A stretch of 64,000 nt of DNA from Canna indica. Its lineage: Eukaryota; Streptophyta; Magnoliopsida; Zingiberales; Cannaceae. The notes beneath the pieces are model-generated. The model worked only from the letters and a program-made list of their open reading frames with translations, did not search any database and was not told the origin of the DNA. The stretch lies in NCBI GenBank assembly GCA_034359265.1, contig CP136890.1, positions 71,673,501 through 71,737,500 of the forward strand, read 5' to 3'. Both the position numbers and the translations under genes were made by a program. Shown piece after piece: positions 34,893 to 44,245 of the stretch (within the stretch, counting starts at the first letter, position 1; each line of letters starts with the position of its first letter).

Positions 34893-35565
34893 ATGTTTAT
34901 TGGAAATAGGCAAGAAAATGTTTACACCTTAAAATTAAATGTTTTGCCAAATTCTCATGTTACTTGCTTAGTTGACATGGAGAATGACTCTTGGTTGTGG
35001 CGCAGAAGGCTAGGATATGCTAGCATGAGCCTCATCCATGAGATATCTAGAAAAGAATTAGTTAAGGGCTTACCCAAGATAAAATTTAAAAAAGACAAAC
35101 TTTGTGATGCATGTCAACTAGGTAAGCAAGTCAAATCTTCATTTCATAGCATTAATCAAGTTAGTACTTCTAGAATTCTTGAGCTTGTGCACATGGATCT
35201 CTTTGGTCCATGTGATGTAGCTAGTCTAGGTGGAAAGCTATATTGTTATGTATTAGTTGATGATTTTTCTAGATTTACATGGGTTTTTCTTTTTGGTCAA
35301 GAAAAATAAAACTTTTGAGCTTTTCAAAAAATTTGCAAAGAAAGTTACAAATGAAAAAGGAGTTTCAATTTTAAAAATTAGAAGTGACAATGGAGGGGAG
35401 TTTAAAAATAAATTTTTTTTCGAATTTTGTGATGATTTGGGTATTGAATATGGACCCCTCAACAAAATGAGGTGGTTGAGAGGAAGAATAAAACCTTACA
35501 AGAGATGGCTAGGACCATGCTATGTGAAAATAATTTGCCTAAGTATTTTTGGGCCGAAGCCATAA
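34893..35565 (+). pseudogene. Copia pre-integrase and integrase core, first part
   Basis: NDSWLWRRRLGYASMSLIHE is the GAG-pre-integrase zinc domain, but both His are gone (usual LWHRRLGH becomes LWRRRLGY). The two Cys remain (CDACQLGKQ). VHMDLFGPCDVASLGGKLYC and LVDDFSRFTWVF carry the first catalytic Asp. After a frameshift near 35300 (35257-35565), RSDNGGEFKNKFF carries the second. Confidence 0.85.
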
Positions 35566-36233
35566 ATACCTCTTGCTATGTTCTTAATCGAGTTTTATTA
35601 AGACCTAAAATTAAGAAAATACTTTTTGAGCTTTGGAATGGTATCCCAAATGTGGGATATTTTTATATTTTTGGATGCAAATATTTTATATTAAATACTA
35701 AGGAGAATTTAGGAAAATTTGATTCTAAATTCGATGAAGGGATTTTTTTAGGTTACTCCATTAATTCTAAGGCATATAGAGTTTACAATCGTAGAACCAT
35801 GATTGTTGAAGAATCCATGCATGTCACGTTTAATGAAACTAATGATTTTTCTAGAAATATGAAGATTTTGAATGTACGTGTGGAACTTGAGGATCTCACA
35901 CTTCATGATAAAGAAGTGGAGGATGAAGATAATGAGAAAACCCAACATGAAGAACCGCCATCCTCGAATCTACCTCAAGTTGAAGATGAAGAAGAAGAAG
36001 CTCAATCACCTCTCCCTAAAGGATATCGGTTGGTAAAAGATCATCCAATGTACCAAGTCATTGGAGAACCTTCAACGGGAGTGGTAACGCGTTCAAAACT
36101 CAAGAATGTTTGTCAATATGTAGCTTTTGTATCTCAAGCAGAGCCTAAAAACATTAAGGAAATAATAGAAGATGAGTTTTGGGTACTAGCTATGCAAGAA
36201 GAACTCAACCAATTTGCTAGAAATGATGTATGA
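35472..36233 (+). pseudogene. Copia integrase end and RT fragment, right copy
   Basis: VERKNKTLQEMARTML holds the third catalytic residue (Glu). AEAINTSCYVLNRVLLRPK, FGCKYFILNTKENLGKFDSK and FLGYSINSKAYRVYNRRT are typical of the integrase tail. An acidic linker then leads to PLPKGYRLVKDHPMYQVIGE and the start of RVT_2, ending at the same Trp-to-TGA (36231-36233) as the left copy. Beyond it the fragment continues to RILLAYAS at 36440. Confidence 0.87.
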
Positions 36234-36416
36234 GACTTAGTGCCTAGACCTAGTGAACAAACTATAATTAGAACTAAATGAGTATTTAGAAATAAGCTAG
36301 ATGAAGAAAGATTAGTTATTAGAAACAAAGCTAGGTTAGTGGCACAAGGGTACAATCAACAAGAAGGGATAAATTATAATGAGACGTATGCTCCTGTAGC
36401 TAGAATAGAAGCAATT
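35959..36416 (+). repeat. Copia RT direct repeat, right copy
   Basis: Collinear with 32447-32910. Both contain the same two Trp-to-TGA changes (36231-36233 and 36279-36281 here). The copies differ by scattered substitutions and by a longer acidic GAAGAA run in the left one. Confidence 0.9.
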
Positions 36417-36440
36417 AGAATACTTTTGGCATATGCTAGC

Positions 36441-37870
36441 CTTCCTTGGATGGTACATGATCGTGCAGTCATAGTCATTCAACAGCTCAACCCATCTTCT
36501 TTGCCTTAGGTTCAACTCCTTATGGGTGAGCAAATACTGGAGGCTCTTATGATCAGTGTATGTCTCACAGGCCTCGCCATAAAGGTAGTGACGCAACGGC
36601 TTCAATGCGAACACCACCGCTGCCAGCTCAAGATCATGGGTTGGGTAATTCTTCTCCTGAACCTTCAACTGCTTGGAGGCATAAGCTATCATCCTGCCAT
36701 TCTGCATCAGCACACAACCCAAGCCGACCTGGGAGGCATCACAATAAACCACAAACCCTCTTGAGCCCGAAGGTACTGGTAGAACTGGTGTCGACGCCAA
36801 GCGGTCCTTGAGCTTCAGAAAGCTCTCCTCGCACTTACTGTCCCATTCAAACTTGACCTTCTTATGGGTCAGGCGGGTCAATGACGCTGCAATCCTGGCA
36901 AAATTCTCCACAAACTTTCTGTAATAACCTGCCAACCCCAGAAAACTGCGAATCTCCGAGACATTAGTCGGCCTCTTCCAATTCTGAACTGCTTCAATCT
37001 TTGTAGGGTCCACATTTATTCCTTTCTTGGACACCGCATGGCCTTGAAACCCCACACTCTCCAGCCAGAACTCGCACTTGGAGAATTTGGCATACAATTT
37101 GTGCTCCCTGAGAGTTTTCAAAACTACCCCCAAGTACTCAGCATGCTCCTCTATGCTCCTGGAATAAATCAAAATATCACAAATGAACATAAGCACAAAC
37201 TTATCCAGGTATTCCTTGAACACTCGGTTCATCAGGTCCATAAATGTTGCAGGTGCTTTAGTCAGCCCGAAGGACATCACCAGGAACTCAAAGTGCCCAT
37301 ACCTCGACCTGAAAGCAGTCTTAGGGACGTCACTGTCCTGGATCCTCAACTGATGATACCCTGATCGCAGGTCAATCTTAGAAAACCGCTGAGCTCCCTG
37401 AAGTTGATCAAATAGGTCATCAATCCTGGGTAACGGGTATCGATTCTTCACTGTTACCTTATTAAGCTGTCAATAATCAATGCACATCCACATGGACCCA
37501 TCCTTTTTCTTTACAAAGAACACTGGAGCGCCACAAGATGAAACACTGGGGGTGAATGAAACCCAAGTCGAGCAGCTCCTGTAACTGATACTTCAACTCC
37601 CTCAACTCAGTTGGTGCTATCTGGTACAGTGGAATGGAGATCGGCTTCACCCCTGGCTACAAATTGATACAGAACTTGATCTCTCTATCTGGAGGTAACC
37701 CTGACAACTCCTCTAGAAGCACATCAAAGAACCTGCACACCATGAGCGTCCCCCCGATGTCTTTGGCCGCACCTCCACCTTCCTCTGCCACAGACACAAA
37801 GGCCAAGAAGGACAGGCAACCGCCCAGAAGTAGCTTCCGAGCCCTGAGAGCTAAAATTGCCATCAACGGC
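36441..37870 (-). pseudogene. Gy-A reverse transcriptase and RNase H
   Basis: On the minus strand, 37866-37657 reads the VAEEGGGAAKDIGGT and GLPPDREIKFCINL start. 37451-36441 is one open frame: [52 protein letters not shown] and the active site, which reads FICDILIYS instead of FIDDILIYS. Next are [80 protein letters not shown] and YHPRKAS, where it meets the copia piece. Loss of the second-motif Asp would abolish polymerase activity. Stops near 37470 and 37600 break the N-terminal part. Confidence 0.9.
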
Positions 37871-37899
37871 TCTCCCCTCCCCTCACACTAGAAGGTAGA

Positions 37900-38460
37900 T
37901 TGGGGCAACCCAGACTTACTGAAGGTCACAGTCTTAGCCCTGCAATCCACTGAGGTGAAATGATCCGCAAACTAGTCCATGCCCAAAATTACATCAAGCT
38001 CCAGCATTGACAGAAGTATAAAATCGGTTATCAACACATGCCCATAAATGACAACCTCACAGCCCCGAAAGACTGTCTTTGCCATCACAGAAACGCCCGT
38101 AGGCGTAGACACCACAAGAGGCAATTTAAGCACAGAGGGTTTCCCTGACAACTTAGCAGCAAACAATGCAGATACAAAGACATACACAATAGCAGGACCT
38201 ATAACAAGGTTACCTAACTCTTCTACCCTAGACACCTCAACGTCCTGAGGCATCCTCTTGGTTCAAAGCAAACACTCGTGCAGCAGGCCTCTCTGAACCA
38301 CCAGCTCGCTGGCCTCCACCCTGAGTCTGACCCCTCTGAGCCACAGAATCCACTAACATCGGTGCCTTTCCTCTGGTTTGACTAGGCTGCTGACTGCCCT
38401 TGCCAGGATAATCCTTTCTGAAGTGCCCAATCTATCCGCACCCAAAACATGCCTCAGAGC
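37900..38460 (-). pseudogene. Gy-A protease and zinc knuckle, catalytic motif deleted
   Basis: Reads AIVYVFVSALFAAKLSGKPS, where Gy-B has VLFDLGATHS between YV and FVSALF. The whole catalytic DSG segment has been deleted in frame. LELDVILGMD follows. Upstream (about 38420-38460) a CFGCG-type knuckle can be read in reverse (CATGCC/AAACAT context). Confidence 0.75.
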
Positions 38461-39179
38461 AAAACCACTATGGTCCTGCTCAACTTTGGTCGCACACAAT
38501 CATGACCCTTAAGCATAAGGTCACTCTACACTCACAATTTATATTTCCTGAAATATAATGGAGAGATCATGTAATCCATCCAAAATTTTAGTTATAGGAG
38601 AAATTTACCCTTAGCCAACCCATACAGATCCCTTCTGTAGATCTCTATCAACCGCCCCCCCTAGGATTCCCAGGGCCAACCTAACCAAACTGCACCATAA
38701 ATATTTAACTATATGACGAGATCCAATAAATCATTCAAGATACTAAGCAAATATTGCAAGGATCTCTAATCCAGACACCCATACAAGGGTAGCCCCCAAA
38801 AATGGTGCACTATCTAGTACATGGCCATTCACGGCCTCAAGCTGTGCTACCCTGAGATTGTCTCATTTCCTCCCGCGCCTGCGACGGTCTCCCACACCCC
38901 GGCCCTGGCATCGGCATCGACGTCGGCGCTCTGTGGAGTTGCTGCGACTGCCACTCCTATGCGACACTAAAAGGCCTCCATCAATCTGGAATCACCATAA
39001 GGAAAAAAAATCATAATCAGATAATTAAATTCATCCTAACATTTTGCAAACTTAACCATAAGTCGCGCTGAGGTGCAGACTTAACCCATTGATCTCATAA
39101 CATACCCCTACCGTATACTGACACGCTAGCAATGCCCTATACGGTGACAACTCTAGGTCATAGTCAGACCGAACCACAT
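38461..39179 (-). pseudogene. Gy-A gag remnant and leader
   Basis: Aligns in reverse with 21551-22430 of Gy-B. It includes the Arg/Gly-rich stretch near 38850-38960 and the leader from the primer site. It is broken by stops and contains no continuous gag. Confidence 0.6.
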
Positions 39180-39191
39180 GCTCTGATACCA
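39180..39191 (-). other. Gy-A primer-binding site
   Basis: Plus strand GCTCTGATACCA is TGGTATCAGAGC on the minus strand, three bases inside the 5' LTR edge at 39195. Confidence 0.9.
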
Positions 39192-39254
39192 CATTGTCAT
39201 GCCCCAAACTCAGGATCACGTGATCGGCCAGGGTATACACTACTAGAAAAATGG

Positions 39255-39645
39255 TCATCAGCAACGGCTGATGCCGTTGCTGAGCCGTTGCTGAAGGGAA
39301 TCAGCAACGGCTCAGCCGTTGCAATAAAGCCGTGACAGAAAGTCGCGTTGCTGATGACTTAGCAACGGATCAGCAACGGCCGCTCGGGCCGTCGCTCTAA
39401 ACATTATCAGCAACGGCCGCTGGGCCGTCGCTAAAAATATTTTCAGCAACGGTTTTACCACGGACCCGGAGCCGTTGCTGATAACATTAATAGCAACGGC
39501 CTCGAGTCCGTAGCAAAGCCGTTAGTAAAAACCCGTCGCTAAGCCGTTGCTGTAGGTCATCAGCAACGGTTGTCGATACACTTTTAGCAACGGCTTTCCC
39601 ACGGACGGCCGTGGGAAAGCCGTTGCTGATGACCCATACCTGCAA
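39255..39645. repeat. CACTA-2 left subterminal repeat array
   Basis: Dense GCAACGGC / GCCGTTGC copies with variants GCCGTCGC, collinear with the left array of CACTA-1. Confidence 0.85.
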
Positions 39646-39938
39646 ACAGAAATATTTCAAATTTCTAATTTCCGTTGATACATTGATACATTTATCTGAT
39701 ACATAACTCACACACCCATACCCTCATACACACATCACAAATATCTCATACACATTCATTCACACATCACAAACACACCAAGATATACATCAAAATAATT
39801 ATATTTATATTCATAATTATCCACGATAGTATAAACACAATTCAAATGTAAAATTGAAGTATCAACATCTGAGTAACATAGTCAATATAAATTAAACAAG
39901 TTCAATATCTGAGTAACAAAGTCAATATAAACAAAATC

Positions 39939-41469
39939 TCACGATGACGATGGAGGATGGCCTGGATCATATGGCGGGGTCTGGAGTGCTTGAGTGTACA
40001 CCGGCGTGGACTGACTCGCGGACGATGGATTAGATGATGCCGAAGAGATGCCTACTTCAGGATGACCTGACATGTTGTGTAGCATAGCTTGTATATCCGA
40101 CATCATCTGACTCTGGCGCTCCATTATCTCAGTCTGACGCGCGATCGTGTCCTCTAGAGTCCTTATTCTGCTACTATGATCATAACTGGATCTAGAGGTG
40201 GACGGCCGCTCACCAGCGACCGGAGGGGTCGGTGCCCCAAGTGGCCCTAGTACGGCTCGCGCATGACCACTATCTGCGAAGCCATATACGCGGCCATGGT
40301 CCCAGCCACCTGCGGCCTCGACCCACGATGCTGCGTCAAAGTCCTCGGGGGTACCCCCACGCTGCACCACCGTCTGGCTGTAGGTCTCCTACTCGAGTTT
40401 GATTTTTTGTTTAATATTTATCATAAAACTTAAATTATAAATATATAATGAATAATTTAAACAAATATATAATTACCATAATGTATGCAGCGCGGTTGTG
40501 GATGTACTCCCCAGTCCCATGTGCTCGACGGTGAGTCCGCTCAAACACTGCCAACGGGGAGGGTCGCTGGACAGTCCCGTCATCCGACACCGTCGTCTAC
40601 ATTTACAAAACAAATACATTAATTAGTACACATAATAACAAATAAAATATATAATTAAAAGATATACTTACCATACGGTTTGCGTGCACTGCAAATGCAA
40701 CAGAGCCGCCGGTGTGACGCGCTGCTCCCCCCGACATGCGATTTCTAGCCGCATTCTGAGAAACCTCCTGCCATCGATCCGTCGACCATATCCCCACGAG
40801 CTGGTCCCATATATCCGGAGTAATCCAACTGGGGCCGTATCCCCGAGTCTCCGCGATGTTAGTGGTCCCAGCTCGGGCCATCGCTCGGGACCGAGCCTGC
40901 CCCAGCTGCCCGTTGTACCTTTCCCGGGAAATAGACTCCCAGGCAGCGTAAATGAAGGACCTCTGGTCCTCGGCCCATGTATAGCGAGCCTGCAAAATAA
41001 TAATATCAGTACCAATTCTTAATATATCATCATGCATGTAAAAAAAAAAATAATACGTGCCTCAAACTCGCGCCATAACATGTCGACGTGCTCGCTAGGC
41101 ACGTGAGACCACGTAGGCCATGCCCCGTGCATGTATCGTCGAATAGTAGAAGAAATGCTCCTCGGCACTTCTTCTTGCTCGAACCTGCACAACAAAAATA
41201 AATTTTAATATTATATTATGATATAATGAATTTGTAATGATTCATAATTCATTATATATTACGTACCGCTCCCCAATCACGCTAATCAATCTACGTGACT
41301 CTGTGGCTGGTGGAGGCTGCCACCTGTTCGGCCCGCGTGGCCGCCTACGTCTGGATGTACTAGCCTCGGCAGTATCATCCTCATGAGGATCAGCAGCATT
41401 AGTAAGTGCTGGAGTCTCACCGATCGGAGACTCCGAAACTCTCCTGCGTCGATAACCACGACCAGACAT
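39939..41469 (-). pseudogene. TNPA-like gene of CACTA-2 (Transposase_24)
   Basis: Exon blocks are collinear with CACTA-1: MSGRGYRRRRVSES (41469), the VPRSISS/GAWPTWSHVPSEH block (about 41060-41190), YTWAEDQRSFIYAAW through RNRMSGG (40700-41000), the ERTHRR block (about 40490-40600) and GGTPEDFDAASWVEAAGG through a Met/Gln-rich coiled coil to a Ser/Pro tail (39939-40370). Reading frames inside blocks are open, so this copy could be closer to functional than CACTA-1. One frameshift is suspected at RMSGG(A)ARHTGG (about 40735). Confidence 0.75.
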
Positions 41470-41544
41470 ATCTGTCGAACAGACATATAATCAGATTATT
41501 GTATAAATAGTAGAGATATATTTAATAAAATATATACTTTACAA

Positions 41545-42038
41545 TTATTCTTCATCATCTGAATAATAGTCTTCGAATTCTTCTTCTTCTTCCTCTTCTT
41601 CCTCTTCTTCATCTTCTTCATCTCCAGCTTCCTCAATTTCATTATCGTCATCATCAGCATATTCAACTTCTAATTGAATTGACGTTGTGTCTGCATCCTC
41701 GAGTATTGGAATAATACGATCCACAGCAGGAAGATCATCTTCTTGATAGAAACCAGGAGGATCATTTTCTCCTACTATCGGATCAATTTTTCCTCTACCT
41801 TTTGTCTTACAGACTACACGCCAATCTGCTCTATCTTTATTTTGAGCCGGATATTTCGCGTAATATACTTGTTCGGCTTGTGATGCCAATATAAATGGCT
41901 CATTTGCTGCCAATTTCGATTTGTAATTAACCTCAACAAGTTTGTATTTTGGATGAACTTTCATGCCCCTTTCTGTTGTATCGAACCAATGACATCTAAA
42001 TAGGATCACTGATTTCAAGCCGAAGTAGTGCAACTCTA
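41545..42038 (-). pseudogene. DUF4216 segment of CACTA-2
   Basis: ELHYFGLKSVILFRCHWFDT, then KYKLVEVNYKSKLAANEPFI and an expanded Glu-rich tail (EEDEEEEEEEEEEEFED). Its N-terminal codons (about 15 in CACTA-1) are lost at the deletion junction near 42038. Confidence 0.8.
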
Positions 42039-42661
42039 TCATTGCGACCAAATACTATATCTGGAAGTGCTGAAACACGTGCTAACATTTGTTCACCAGA
42101 CAACATCGGTGGTGGCCCATCTCTTTCGACTCTGCCCTTAGTAAATTTATTACGATTCCTTCGATACTGGTGATGAACCGGTAGGAATCGACGATGACAA
42201 TCAAAGAATGAGATTTTTCGTCCGTTCTGAAGACTGATTGATTTAGAGTGTTCCATACAATACGGGCAAGAGAGTCGGCCGTGAGTGCTCCAACCCGACA
42301 ACATGCCGTACGCGGGGAAATCATTGATTGTCCACAAGACCGCGGCCTTTAAATTGAAGTTTTGCTTCCGATGACAATCATAAGTGACAGCTCCCTCAGT
42401 CCACAATGTTTTCAATTCATCTATCAAGGGTCTGAGAAATATGTCAATTTCTTTTCGCGGACCCTTAGGACCCGGAATAATCATCGAAAGATAAATAAAT
42501 TCATCTTTCATGCACATTGACGGTGGCAAATTATAAACTGTCAGCAGCACTGGCCAAACTGAATAAGGAGTTGCAGAATGCCCAAACGGATTAAAACCAT
42601 CTGTGCACAATCCCAATCTGATATTTCTAGTATCCATAGCACGGACATCGGATTTGATCAC
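42039..42661 (-). pseudogene. tnp2 core of CACTA-2, fused to DUF4216 by deletion
   Basis: Open from RNIRLGLCTDGFNPFGHSA through NLPPSMCMKDEFIYLSMII, TINDFPAYGMLSGWSTHGR and RRNRNKFTKGRVERDGPPPM to IVFGRND. There it jumps out of frame into DUF4216 text (the junction is near 42038-42050, compared with 13499 and 12170 of CACTA-1). The HNLDVMHIEKN segment and DUF4218 are gone. Arg codons that are TGA in CACTA-1 are CGA here. Confidence 0.85.
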
Positions 42662-42790
42662 CCATGCTAACGAAATTCCGATTCGAATAGGCGAAATTTA
42701 GGAAGTACGTTATGCCTAATCGAAACTCATTCGTTAAAGCTCCACGATCAAAACGCCGGTACATCCAACTTCGATCAGCCGACATGATTC
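42662..42790 (-). pseudogene. Remnant of the transposase-associated domain
   Basis: In reverse, MYRR-F-RGALTNEFRLG-like codons start near 42766 and run through YFLNFAYSNR to about 42662, matching the intact domain of CACTA-3 at 55386. The rest of the N-terminal domain is deleted up to the RNIRLG segment. Confidence 0.7.
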
Positions 42791-42860
42791 TGTCAATCAA
42801 TGACAATTTCTTTGGTTAATGTCTTTAGGTGAGATGGTCATATTCCATTCGGGATTTATG

Positions 42861-43048
42861 TTATTCGTACTGCACTTACGTTTTTATTTTAACTGTTAAC
42901 TAATTATTCTAAATTTCGACAGCATCTCCCTACAGTTCTCCGAATACGCATATCATCTGGGCGCGTATCGGAGAACAAGAGAGATGTTGTCGAAATTTAG
43001 AATAATTAGTTAACAGTTAAAATAAAAACGTAAGTGCAGTACAAATAA
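42861..43048. repeat. CACTA-2 long hairpin (imperfect inverted repeat)
   Basis: The arms run from TTATTCGTACTGCACTTACG inward and from GTACAAATAA outward. They are nearly perfectly complementary for about 58 bp after GTAC, then through a looser stretch to an apical stem GTTCTCCGAATACGC / GCGTATCGGAGAAC at 42935-42976. It sits between tnp2 and the 26-bp array. The same structure occurs twice in CACTA-3. Confidence 0.9.
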
Positions 43049-43256
43049 CTATATTCCCAAATTGTCCAATCAGGGACAATTCAAGAATTGTACGTCGTAT
43101 AAAAGATCATCTACTTCTTTTACACGAACATACAATCCCCGAACGGATCTAAGGTTTTGCTAAATCATATCCGACTGATCGATGCGTACGTGAAACATAT
43201 CAACTCGTCGGATGGATGATTATTTTCTAAATGTTTCGAGACAGTTCGAGTCCATA

Positions 43257-43515
43257 TTGGACGATTTCGGCGCGCGTCCGAAGTGGACGATTCCGGCGCG
43301 AGTCCGAATTGGACGATTCCGGCGCGGGTCCGAAGTGGACGATTCCGGCGCGAGTCCGAATTGGACGATTCCGGCGCGAGTCCGAATTGGACGATTCCGG
43401 CGCGCGTCCGAAGTGGACGATTCCGGCGCGAGTCCGAATTGGACGATTCCGGCGCGAGTCCGAATTGGACGATTCCGGCGCGCGTCCGAAGTGGACGATT
43501 CCGGCGCGCGTCCGA
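43257..43515. repeat. 26-bp tandem array, about 10 units
   Basis: The unit is GGACGATTCCGGCGCG + AGTCCGAATT, with A/C and AAGTGG/AATTGG variants. Because 26 is not a multiple of 3, all three forward frames stay open over 43212-43540. Those frames are a consequence of the array, not genes. Confidence 0.95.
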
Positions 43516-43539
43516 AATTAATCTAAACCCTAATAATTA

Positions 43540-43945
43540 ATCTAACAAATTAAACAATTAATCTAAACAATTAATTAACATTTATAAAATAATTAATTAA
43601 CAATTTCAAAAACAATATATATATATATATATATATTCCGGCGCCGGAGTCCACCCTCCGGCGCCGGCGTATAGTGGCCGGACACACTGTCCGGCCACTG
43701 TAGAAGGTCCGGCGGCGGCCATAGGCCGACCGCCGCCGGCCGAAACCCTAGAAATAGGGTTTCGGTCGGATTTTAACATCACCGGCCGAAACCGTATAGG
43801 CCGGCCGATCAACATACCGGCAGCAGCGGCAGCGGCGCGGCGGCGAGAGGCGTCGGCGTCGGCAGCAGCGGCGAAGTTCTCGGCAAGAGGCGGCGGCGGC
43901 AGCAGCGGGAGGAAGAAGGGTCGGGCGCGAGAGCGTGCCCTATAT
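43540..43945 (-). promoter_or_regulatory. CACTA-2 5' leader with inverted repeats
   Basis: An AT microsatellite (43616-43635) is followed by CCGGCGCCGG motifs. A perfect 12-bp inverted repeat around CAC lies at 43673-43699 (half-site AGTGGCCGGACA), and inverted telo-boxes at 43742-43763 (GAAACCCTA / TAGGGTTTC). The equivalent signals sit at the same relative place in CACTA-1. A promoter role is inferred. Confidence 0.6.
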
Positions 43946-44245
43946 ATACTTATCAGCAACGGCTCACTCGCCCGTTAGAAAGCCGTTGCTGATAAGTTAT
44001 CATCAGCAACGGCTCACTTATCCGTTAGCAAGCCGTTGCTGAAAATTAAAAAATCAGCAACGGCTCGCCTTTCCGTCCGAAAGCCGTTGCTGATAATTAA
44101 AATAATCAGCAACGGCTCAGTTTTCCGTTAGAACGCCGTTGCAGATACAGATATCTGCAACGGCTCGGGCGGCCGTAAGAATGCCGTTGCAAATAGCAAC
44201 GGCTTGAGCGGCCGTTGCTAATAGCCGTTGCTGAAGACCAAGTTT
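43945..44245. repeat. CACTA-2 right subterminal repeat array
   Basis: Paired GCAACGGCTC and AAAGCCGTTGC motifs up to the terminus at 44254, collinear with CACTA-1 and the ends of CACTA-3. Confidence 0.85.

Larger units (their letters stand above)
32447..36440 (+). mobile_element. LTR-less copia piece bounded by reverse-transcriptase repeats
   Basis: The order is RT fragment, primer site, gag, protease, integrase, RT fragment. There are no LTRs. The two RT fragments (32447-32910, 35959-36416) are direct repeats. The left one is fused directly to the primer site through the shared GAAGCAATT. Both outer junctions with Gy-A show short shared sequence: CATCC at 32447-32451 and GCTAGC at 36435-36440. 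About 1.2 kb of Gy-A RNase H end and integrase is gone at the same place. This looks like end-joining insertion of DNA, not retrotransposition. Confidence 0.85.

Noticed and set aside
36522..37364. Plus-strand frames of 80-108 codons
   Set aside because: Shadows of the Gy-A reverse transcriptase and RNase H on the minus strand.
43212..43540. Three overlapping open frames encoding DDSGASPNWTIPARVR-like repeats
   Set aside because: They are produced by the 26-bp tandem array, which keeps all three frames open. There is no start context and no relation to a known protein.
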